Origin: Phenylobacterium parvum
GTDB taxonomy: Bacteria; Pseudomonadota; Alphaproteobacteria; Caulobacterales; Caulobacteraceae
Reading direction: 5' to 3'
DNA: 64,000 bases
Assembly (NCBI RefSeq): GCF_003150835.1
Contig: NZ_CP029479.1
Location: forward strand, 1 to 64,000
Under the pieces are notes generated by a model. The model was not told the origin of the DNA, ran no database searches, and saw only the letters and a list, made by a program, of their open reading frames with translations. Numbering within the stretch: position 1 is the stretch's first letter; every line of letters begins with the position of its first letter. This document shows, piece by piece, positions 57,798 through 64,000 of the stretch. Position numbers and translations under genes: made by a program.

Positions 57798-58664
57798 ATG
57801 TCCCAGCCTGAAAACCTCGTCGACACCCTGGCGCTCGAACGCCTCGAGGTGAACCTGTTCCGCGGCGTCTCGCCGAACGAGGGGCCGGGGCGCATCTTCG
57901 GCGGACAGGTCATCGCCCAGTCCCTGCTGGCCGCCTACGGCACGGTCGAGGACCGGGTCTGCCATTCCCTGCACTGCTACTTCATCCGACCGGGCGACCC
58001 CTCCACGCCCATCATCTTCGAGGTGGACCGTTCCCGCGACGGGGGCAGCTTCACGACCCGGCGCGTCATCGCCGTGCAGAACGGCAAGCAGATCTTCAAC
58101 CTCGCCGCCTCCTTCCAGGCGCCGGAGGAGGGCTTCGAGCACCAGGCCGCCATGCCCGCCGTGGCCGGACCCGACGACCTGCCCAGCGAGTCCGAGGCCC
58201 TGAAGGCGGCCCTGGAGAAGATGCCGGAGGAGGCGCGCAAGTGGGCGACCCGCCCCCGACCGATCGAGATGCGTCCGGTGGACGGCTCCAGCCTCTTCGA
58301 CCGCGACCGTCCCGAGGCGCGGGATCCCAAGAGCGAGGTCTGGTTCCGCGCCCGGGCGCCGATCGGCGAGGATCCCGTCCTGCACCAGGTGCTCCTGTCC
58401 TACGCCTCGGACATGAACCTCTTGTCCACCGCCATGCGGCCGCACCGGGTCCACTGGCAGACCCGCAATTTCCAGTCCGCCAGCCTCGACCACGCCATGT
58501 GGTTCCACAAGCCGGTGAACTTCAACGACTGGCACCTCTACGCCCAGGACAGCCCCAGCGCCGCCGGCGGCCGGGGCTTCATCCGGGGCTCTATCTACTC
58601 TGCGGACGGCGTGCTGGTGGCGAGCGTGGCCCAGGAGGGCCTCCTTCGCCTGCGCAAGGACTGA
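57798..58664 (+). CDS. tesB: Acyl-CoA thioesterase II
   Basis: Double hot-dog thioesterase that hydrolyses medium and long acyl-CoAs. The 288-aa protein from ATG 57798 carries NLFRGVSPNEGPGRIFGGQVIAQSLLAA and HSLHCYFIRPGDPSTPIIFEVDRSRDGGSFTTRRVIAVQNGKQIF in the first fold, and RFRNFQSASLDHAMWFHKP with YSADGVLVASVAQEGLLR in the second, including the C-terminal catalytic Gln region. An open frame to 57498 lies in antisense trmD and is not used. Encoded opposite to the ribosomal genes on both sides. Confidence 0.95.
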   Translation: MSQPENLVDTLALERLEVNLFRGVSPNEGPGRIFGGQVIAQSLLAAYGTVEDRVCHSLHCYFIRPGDPSTPIIFEVDRSRDGGSFTTRRVIAVQNGKQIFNLAASFQAPEEGFEHQAAMPAVAGPDDLPSESEALKAALEKMPEEARKWATRPRPIEMRPVDGSSLFDRDRPEARDPKSEVWFRARAPIGEDPVLHQVLLSYASDMNLLSTAMRPHRVHWQTRNFQSASLDHAMWFHKPVNFNDWHLYAQDSPSAAGGRGFIRGSIYSADGVLVASVAQEGLLRLRKD

Positions 58665-58669
58665 AGCGC

Positions 58670-59173
58670 CTATTCGGTCTCGGCCGGAGGGACGGCGACA
58701 ATCCGGCCTCCGGCGACGTCGACCTCGGGGACGGCCTCCCGGGTGAAGGGCAGCCAGAAGGAAGGGGCGCCCTCGGGCTTGATCTCCAGGAGGTCGCCCG
58801 CGCCGAAGTCCTGCACTCCGCGAACGGCCCCAAGGACCTGCCCGTCCGGCGTCTCGACGCGCATCCCGACCAGGTCGGCGAGGTAGAACTCGTCCTCCTC
58901 CTCAGCCGGCAGGGCGGAGCGGGGGACGTGAAGCTTGAGGCCCCTCAGGGCCTCGGCCTGCTCGCGGGTTTCGACACCTGAGGCCCGGGCGACCAGGCCG
59001 CCCTTGACGGGCCGGGCGCCGGACAGGGCCGGGGCCGGCGAGCCATCCGCTCGCTTCAGGTCGCGGAATCCGGCGAGTGTCATGGGGTCGGCGGTGAAGC
59101 TGGTCACGCGCACATCGCCCCGGACGCCGAAGGCGCCGGCGATGCGTCCCACCAGGATGAGCCGGTCCGACAT
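58670..59173 (-). CDS. rimM: Ribosome maturation factor RimM
   Basis: RimM binds S19 and helps 30S head assembly. The 167-aa protein from ATG 59173 (MSDRLILVGRIAGAFGVRGDVRVTSF) has an N-terminal beta-barrel and a C-terminal PRC-barrel with DEFYLADLVGMRVETPDGQVLGAVRGVQDFGAGDLLEIKPEG and the LPFTREAVPEVDVAGGRIVAVPP tail. A TTG 12 bases upstream (59185) is a possible alternative start; RBS is weak for both. It lies 50 bases after rpsP in the usual order, and its stop is 5 bases from the convergent tesB stop. Confidence 0.96.
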   Translation of the reverse strand: MSDRLILVGRIAGAFGVRGDVRVTSFTADPMTLAGFRDLKRADGSPAPALSGARPVKGGLVARASGVETREQAEALRGLKLHVPRSALPAEEEDEFYLADLVGMRVETPDGQVLGAVRGVQDFGAGDLLEIKPEGAPSFWLPFTREAVPEVDVAGGRIVAVPPAETE

Positions 59174-59223
59174 CAAGCTGCCCAAGGAGGCGAAGGCCCG
59201 GCGCGAGGCGCCGGGCCGGAGGA

Positions 59224-59751
59224 TCAGCCTTCCTTGGCGGCGTCTTCGGCCGGGGCCTCGGCGGCCGGAGCTTCCTCAGCCGGGGCCTCTTCAGCCGGAG
59301 CTTCGGCAGCCGGGGCCTCTTCAGCCGGGGCTTCCGCAGCCGGGGCTTCTTCCGCCGGAGCCTCAGGCTCGGGGGCGGGCGGCGCAGCCGCGGCGGCCTC
59401 GGCGGCGGCGGCGAGGTCAGCGGCCTTCTGGGCCTTCTCCTCGGCGCGTTCCTTGGCCTTGCGGCCCGGCTCGCCCTTCTGCGGGTTGGAGCCGGCCTTC
59501 CAGGCGACGAGGCCCTCGGCGGCCAGGAAGCGGGCGACACGGTCCGAGGGCTGGGCGCCCTTGGTCAGCCACTCGCGGATCCGCTCGACCTTCAGGGTCA
59601 CGCGGGTCGGGTCGTCCTTCTTCAGGAGGGGGTTGTAGGCGCCCACCTTCTCGATGAAGCGGCCGTCTCGGGGCGAGTGGCTGTCGGCCACGACGATGGA
59701 ATAGTAGGGGCGCTTCTTGGCGCCGCCGCGGGCGAGACGAATCCTGAGCAT
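59224..59751 (-). CDS. rpsP: 30S ribosomal protein S16 with long C-terminal extension
   Basis: S16 stabilises 16S domain structure. The first 80 residues are canonical ([43 protein letters not shown], then [18 protein letters not shown]). The remaining 95 residues are an extension: a Lys/Glu/Ala helix ([26 protein letters not shown]) followed by a low-complexity tail of [10 protein letters not shown] repeats about 50 residues long. The total of 175 aa is about twice the typical length. The tail repeats at DNA level (59270-59375) are prone to length change. It lies 17 bases after ffh. Confidence 0.95.
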   Translation of the reverse strand: MLRIRLARGGAKKRPYYSIVVADSHSPRDGRFIEKVGAYNPLLKKDDPTRVTLKVERIREWLTKGAQPSDRVARFLAAEGLVAWKAGSNPQKGEPGRKAKERAEEKAQKAADLAAAAEAAAAAPPAPEPEAPAEEAPAAEAPAEEAPAAEAPAEEAPAEEAPAAEAPAEDAAKEG

Positions 59752-59768
59752 GGGGAGTCCTTGTCTTT

Positions 59769-61319
59769 CTAGGATTTCTTGAAGGGATTGAAGCCCGGCG
59801 GCAGTCCGCCGCCGAGGCCAGGAAGCTTCATGCCCCCGGGAAGACCTCCGGGGAGGCCTCCGGGGAGGCCGCCGCCAGGGAGCTTCTCGGCCAGCTTGGC
59901 CAGCTCTTCCAGCTGAGCGGCGTCAGCGGTTGGAACCTTGCCGCCGCCGAGGGCCTTGAGCCGGTCCATGCCGCCTCCGCCGCCGAGCATGCCGGCCATG
60001 CGGGCAAAGCCCTTGCCGCCGTCGCGGCTCATCATCTTGAAGGCGTCGGCCATCTGCCGGTGCTGCTTGAGCAGGCGGTTGATCTCGGCCACCTCCACCC
60101 CGGCGCCGGCGGCGATGCGCCGCTTGCGCGAGGCCTGGAGGATGTCCGGCTTGCGCCGCTCGGCCTTGGTCATGGACGAGATGATCGCCGCCTGGCGGTC
60201 CAGGGCCTTGTCCGAGATGTTGGCTTCGGCGATCTGCTTCTTGACCTTCTGGACCCCGGGCAGCAGGCCCATCAGGCCCTCCATGCCGCCCATCCGCTTC
60301 ATCTGGGCCAGCTGGTCGGCCATCATGTCGAGGTCGAACTGGCCCTTGGCGAGGCGCCGGGCCATGGCCTCGGCCTTGGCCGTATCGAGGTCCTGGGCGG
60401 CCTTTTCCACCAGGGCGACGATGTCCCCCTGGCCCAGGATCCGTCCGGCCACCCGCGCGGCGTCGAAGACGTCCAGGCCGTCGATCTTCTCGGAGACGCC
60501 CAGGAACTTGATGGGCAGGCCAGTCACCGCCCGCATGGACAGGGCCGCGCCGCCGCGCCCGTCGCCGTCGGCCCGGGTCAGGACCAGGCCAGTCAGGGGC
60601 AGGCGCTCGTGGAAGGCCCGGGCCGTGCGCACGGCGTCCTGGCCGGTGAGGCTGTCGGCCACCAGCAGGGTCTCGTGTGGTTGGCCGATGGCGGCGATCT
60701 CGGCCGCCTCGGCCATCATGGCCTCGTCCAGGGTGGTGCGGCCGGCGGTGTCCAGGATGACCACGTCGAAGCCCTGCAGCCGGGCTGAAGACAGGGCCCT
60801 GCGGGCGATGTCGGGGGCCGACTGCCCGGCGACGATGGGCAGGCTGTCCACCCCGGCCTGGACCGCCAGGGTCGCCAGCTGCTCCATGGCGGCAGGGCGG
60901 CGGGTGTCGAGGGAGGCCAGCAGGACCTTCTTGCGCTCGCGCGACAGGCGCAGGGCCAGCTTGGCTGCGGTGGTCGTCTTGCCCGAACCCTGGAGGCCGG
61001 CCATCAGGATGACCGTGGGCGGGTTGAGGCTGAGGTTCAGGCCCTCGGCGCCTTCGCCGCCCAGCATCTCCACCAGGCCGTCGTAGGTGATCTTGACCAC
61101 CTGGTCGGCGGGTCGGACCGAGCGGATGACCGCCTCGCCCGACGCCTGCTCGCGCGCCCTGGCGATGAAGTCGCGCACCACGGGCAGGGCGACATCGGCG
61201 TCCAGAAGGGCGGTGCGGACCTCCTTCAGCGCCTCGTCGATGTCCTTTTCGGACAGGACGCCGCGCCCGGAGAGCCGGTCGAAAACGGAAGAGAGACGGT
61301 CTGTCAGCGCGTCGAACAT
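59769..61319 (-). CDS. ffh: Signal recognition particle protein Ffh
   Basis: GTPase subunit of the bacterial SRP; with 4.5S RNA it targets inner-membrane proteins to FtsY. The 516-aa protein has the N domain ([20 protein letters not shown]), the G domain with [31 protein letters not shown] and [13 protein letters not shown], and the methionine-rich M domain ([28 protein letters not shown]), then a Gly/Pro/Leu tail with [15 protein letters not shown] repeats. First gene of the ffh-rpsP-rimM run. Start ATG 61319; RBS weak (AAGATCG). Confidence 0.97.
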   Translation of the reverse strand: MFDALTDRLSSVFDRLSGRGVLSEKDIDEALKEVRTALLDADVALPVVRDFIARAREQASGEAVIRSVRPADQVVKITYDGLVEMLGGEGAEGLNLSLNPPTVILMAGLQGSGKTTTAAKLALRLSRERKKVLLASLDTRRPAAMEQLATLAVQAGVDSLPIVAGQSAPDIARRALSSARLQGFDVVILDTAGRTTLDEAMMAEAAEIAAIGQPHETLLVADSLTGQDAVRTARAFHERLPLTGLVLTRADGDGRGGAALSMRAVTGLPIKFLGVSEKIDGLDVFDAARVAGRILGQGDIVALVEKAAQDLDTAKAEAMARRLAKGQFDLDMMADQLAQMKRMGGMEGLMGLLPGVQKVKKQIAEANISDKALDRQAAIISSMTKAERRKPDILQASRKRRIAAGAGVEVAEINRLLKQHRQMADAFKMMSRDGGKGFARMAGMLGGGGGMDRLKALGGGKVPTADAAQLEELAKLAEKLPGGGLPGGLPGGLPGGMKLPGLGGGLPPGFNPFKKS

Positions 61320-61487
61320 GTCGATCTTCGCAGGAGCGCTCCACGGGTCAAAACGGACCGGCCCAAACGCGATTGACCCCCGTGGACGATCACGTCGACG
61401 GGGGGCCTCTCCGCCCTCGTCCCGTCCGGAGGCGGGGGTCGTGGCGGTGGAGGGCGCAATCGCAGTGCGCCGGAGGAGGCGGCGAAA

Positions 61488-61534
61488 TGCGCCCCGGGGC
61501 CCGGAAAGTCAAGCTTTTCGGGGTCCGGGGCGCA
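61488..61534 (-). terminator. Terminator hairpin after the M3 peptidase gene
   Basis: An outer 10-bp stem, TGCGCCCCGG (61488-61497) with CCGGGGCGCA (61525-61534), encloses an inner 9-bp stem (61500-61508 with 61514-61522, one G-T wobble) and a 5-base loop. On the minus strand it begins 8 bases after the peptidase stop and ends in TTTCG. It separates the peptidase transcript from the ffh group. Confidence 0.65.
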
Positions 61535-61541
61535 CGCCGGG

Positions 61542-63662
61542 TCAGGTTGTCGGGAAGCCCTTGTCCCGCAGGTAGGCCTTCACGTCCGGGTCCCGGCCGC
61601 GGAAGTTGCGGTACTGTTGGGCCGGGTCGAGGGTGTTGCCGACGCTCATGACGCTGTCATGCAGCCGCTTGGCCACCGCCTTGTCGTAGGGGCCGCCCGC
61701 CTCGGTGAAGGCCTCGAAGGCGTCCAGGGCGATGACCTCGCTCCACAGGTAGCTGTAATAGCCGGCCGAGTAGCCGTCGCCGGCGAAGACGTGCTGGAAC
61801 TGGGGGGTGCGGTGCCGCATCGGCAGCTCGCGGGGCATGCCCAGCCTGGCCAGCTCGTCCTTCTCGAAGGCGCGTGGGTCGATGTCGGCGCCGCCGGCCA
61901 GGTGCAGCTTCATGTCGATGAGGGCCGAGGACAGATACTCGGTGACGTCGAAGCCCTGGCGGAAGGTCGAGGCCTTCTCGATCCGGGCGGCCAGCGCGGC
62001 CGGCATGGGCTTGCCGGTCTTGTGGTGCAGGGCGAAGCGGTTGAGCACCTCCGGCGTCGGCAGCCAGTGCTCGTTCACCTGAGAGGGGAACTCCACATAG
62101 TCGCGCGAGACCGCCGTACCGGACAGGGTCGGGTAGGTCACCGCGGAGTTGAGGCCGTGCAGGGCGTGGCCAAACTCGTGGAACAGGGTCTCGGCGTCAT
62201 CCCAGGAGATCAGGACCGGCTCGCCGGGGGCCCCCTTCACGAAGTTGGAGTTGTTGGAGACGATGGTGGTGACCCTGCCGCCGAAGTTCCTCTGGTCCCG
62301 GTAGGCGTTCATCCAGGCGCCGGAACGCTTGCCCGGACGGGCGTAGGGATCGAAGTACCAGAGGCCCACGTGCTGGCCCTCGCGGCCCTTGACCTCCCAG
62401 ATGCGGATGTCGGGGTGGGCGACCGGCAGGCCCTTCACCTCCTCGAACCCGAAGCCGAAGAGCTGGCCGGCGGCCCAGAACATCCCCTCGCGCAGGTTGT
62501 CGAGCTGCAGGTAGCCCTTCACCTCGTTCATATCGAGGTCGTACTTCGCCGTCCGGACCTTCTCGGCATAGTAGCGGTAGTCCCAGGGCTCGATCTTCAC
62601 GCCCAGCTTCTCGGTGTCGGCAAGGGCCTGCATCTCGGCCACTTCCTCGCGGACCCGGGCGGTGGCCGCCGGCCAGACCCGCATCATCAGCTCCATCGCC
62701 TTCTCGGGCGTACCCGCCATGGTGTCGGACAGGCGCCAGTGGGCGTGGGTGGCGTAGCCCAGCAGCTTCGCCCGCTCGGCCCGCAGCTTCAGGATCTGGC
62801 GGATCAGTCCGTTGTTGTCCTTGGCGTCGCCGTTGTCGCCCCGGCTGTAATAGGTGCGCCAGACCTTCTCGCGCAGGTCACGCCGCGCCGAATAGGTCAG
62901 GAAGGGGTCCATGGACGAGCGGGTGTTGAGGATGGCCCATTCGCCCTTGCGTCCCCGCGCTTCCGCCGCGCCGGCGGCGGCGGCGCGCACGTCGTCGGGC
63001 AGGCCGGTCAGCTCGGCCTCGGACTTCAGGTAGAGGACATAGTCGGTCTCGTCGGCCAGCAGGTTCTGGCTGAACCGGGTGTAGAGGCCCGCCAGCTCCT
63101 GGTTGATCGCCGCCACCCGGGTCTTCTGCGGCCCGGTCAGCCGGGCGCCGGCGCGGACGAAGCGGGTGTGGTGGACCCACATCAGCCGGTGCTGCTCGGG
63201 GGTCAGCCCGGCCTGGGCGCCCTTGGTGTAGACCGCGTCGATGCGACGGAAGAGGGCGGCGTTCTGGAGGATGGCGTCCTGGTGGGCCGCCAGCAGGGGC
63301 TCCACGGCTTCCTCGACCTTCTGGACATCCGACGAGGCCAGGGTGTTGGTCCAGATGAAGTAGTAGGTCAGGACCCGGGCCGTCATCTGGCCCGTCAGCT
63401 CCAGGGCCTCGATGGTGTTGGCGAAGGTCGGCGGCGCCCTGTTGCCCGCGATGGCGTCGATCTCCGCCCGCTCGGCCGCGAGGGCCTGTTCGATCGCGCC
63501 GCGGAAGTCCTGGACCCGCACCTTGTCGAAGGCCGGGACCCCGCCGTAGGGGCCGGTCCAGGGCTGGGTCAGCGGATTGGCCGCCGCCGCCAGTGCGTTC
63601 AGGGGCAGGGCCTGGGCGGCGGCGAGGGCGCCGGAGGCGGCGAGGAAGGTGCGGCGCTTCAT
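61542..63662 (-). CDS. M3 family metallopeptidase with Tat signal
   Basis: 706-aa zinc oligopeptidase of the thimet/Dcp (M3) family. ATG 63662 follows GGAG by 5 bases. The N-terminus MKRRTFLAASGALAAAQALPLNALA is a twin-arginine signal (RRTFL) with a cleavable-looking ALA, so the enzyme should be exported folded to the periplasm. The mature part is the large all-helical fold with the HEFGH zinc motif at 495-499 (LFHEFGHALHGLNS) and the third ligand some 25 residues on (VEFPSQVNEHW). Terminal region: RHRTPQFQHVFAGDGYSAGYYSYLWSEV. Role: breakdown of periplasmic oligopeptides, inferred from the family. Divergent from murI. Confidence 0.93.
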   Translation of the reverse strand: MKRRTFLAASGALAAAQALPLNALAAAANPLTQPWTGPYGGVPAFDKVRVQDFRGAIEQALAAERAEIDAIAGNRAPPTFANTIEALELTGQMTARVLTYYFIWTNTLASSDVQKVEEAVEPLLAAHQDAILQNAALFRRIDAVYTKGAQAGLTPEQHRLMWVHHTRFVRAGARLTGPQKTRVAAINQELAGLYTRFSQNLLADETDYVLYLKSEAELTGLPDDVRAAAAGAAEARGRKGEWAILNTRSSMDPFLTYSARRDLREKVWRTYYSRGDNGDAKDNNGLIRQILKLRAERAKLLGYATHAHWRLSDTMAGTPEKAMELMMRVWPAATARVREEVAEMQALADTEKLGVKIEPWDYRYYAEKVRTAKYDLDMNEVKGYLQLDNLREGMFWAAGQLFGFGFEEVKGLPVAHPDIRIWEVKGREGQHVGLWYFDPYARPGKRSGAWMNAYRDQRNFGGRVTTIVSNNSNFVKGAPGEPVLISWDDAETLFHEFGHALHGLNSAVTYPTLSGTAVSRDYVEFPSQVNEHWLPTPEVLNRFALHHKTGKPMPAALAARIEKASTFRQGFDVTEYLSSALIDMKLHLAGGADIDPRAFEKDELARLGMPRELPMRHRTPQFQHVFAGDGYSAGYYSYLWSEVIALDAFEAFTEAGGPYDKAVAKRLHDSVMSVGNTLDPAQQYRNFRGRDPDVKAYLRDKGFPTT

Positions 63663-63801
63663 GGGAACTCCGTCTGGCGAGGTGTCTGGCTGGCGAGCCG
63701 TTCCGCCTGAGATAGGCGCGTCCGGGCGCGGCGTCACCTGACAGGTCCGTCATGTGTCGAGGGGCTCTGGCGCGGCGCCCCCGGGCGGGCTAGTCGGAGG
63801 C

Positions 63802-64000
63802 ATGGCGATCGGCGTCTTTGATTCCGGGATTGGCGGCCTCAGCGTGCACCGCAGGCTGGTGGAGCGGTTCCCCCGCGCCGACTTCGTCTACCTGGCCGAC
63901 CAGGCCAACACCCCCTACGGGGGCCGTTCGGGCGAGGAGATCGTCGACCTGACCCGGGCCGGCTGCGAGCGCCTGTTCGCACAGGGCTGCGACCTGGTGA
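63802..64000 (+). CDS. murI: Glutamate racemase (5' part)
   Basis: Supplies D-glutamate for peptidoglycan. Only the first 66 codons lie in the window; the gene runs off the 3' end. The N-terminus matches the family: AIGVFDSGIGGLSVHRRLVERFP with the first catalytic-domain aspartate, then FVYLADQANTPYGGRSGEEI. The catalytic cysteine in the ACNTA(S) motif is beyond the edge. GGAGG is directly upstream of ATG 63802 with unusually short spacing (one base). Confidence 0.93.
   Translation, partial: MAIGVFDSGIGGLSVHRRLVERFPRADFVYLADQANTPYGGRSGEEIVDLTRAGCERLFAQGCDLV

Overview
The window is about 64 kb of very GC-rich (roughly 70%), densely coding alphaproteobacterial chromosome. It begins exactly at the start codon of dnaA, so the record was probably rotated to the origin region. 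DnaA, the hybrid kinase ShkA, the nusA-infB operon content, the DUF2939 lipoprotein and the palindromic intergenic repeats all point to Caulobacteraceae (Phenylobacterium/Caulobacter/Brevundimonas relatives). Genus is inference. No rRNA, tRNA, CRISPR array, insertion sequence or prophage was recognised.

Layout. (1) 1-13.8 kb: dnaA, a DUF2087 protein, then one long minus-strand translation/RNA operon read rimP-nusA-ylxR-infB-DUF2939-dienelactone hydrolase-rbfA-truB-rpsO-pnp. A strong intrinsic terminator lies in its leader, before rimP. (2) 14-25.6 kb: ppa, then a minus-strand group rph-[cassette]-rdgB-hemW-rsmI-yraN-gshB-comM-shkA-ampG. A plus-strand cassette (DUF2975 protein, small HTH regulator, 51-aa ORF) sits between rph and rdgB. 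(3) 25.7-32.3 kb: hrcA-grpE and dnaN-recF-gyrB on the plus strand. (4) 32.3-38 kb: an accessory transport locus, with a three-gene ABC-2 exporter (ATPase plus two DUF3526-type permeases) divergent from a TonB-dependent receptor and a perfect 11-bp inverted repeat between them. (5) 38-49 kb: recQ, an amidohydrolase, YbjQ protein, a Dcm-type methylase and Vsr endonuclease flanking cysK, an OsmC protein, a MerR regulator with an acyl-CoA dehydrogenase, and a membrane sensor kinase. (6) 49-64 kb: pyrD-DUF952-sixA, metX-metW, a low-GC secreted orphan, a P-II protein, rfbA-rfbD, the ffh-rpsP-rimM // trmD-rplS group split by an opposing tesB, a Tat-exported M3 peptidase, and the start of murI.

Most genes are housekeeping: replication start and clamp, transcription elongation, ribosome maturation, SRP targeting and methionine/cysteine synthesis. 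The parts most worth a second look are the rimP leader terminator, the ShkA homologue with its pseudo-receiver and DDR linker, the exporter/receptor locus with its palindrome, the cassette in the rph-rdgB interval, the low-GC orphan beside a repeat cluster, and the intergenic repeats. I did not find a clearly new multi-gene system. The exporter/receptor locus and the DUF2975/HTH/51-aa cassette are the best candidates for undescribed biology.
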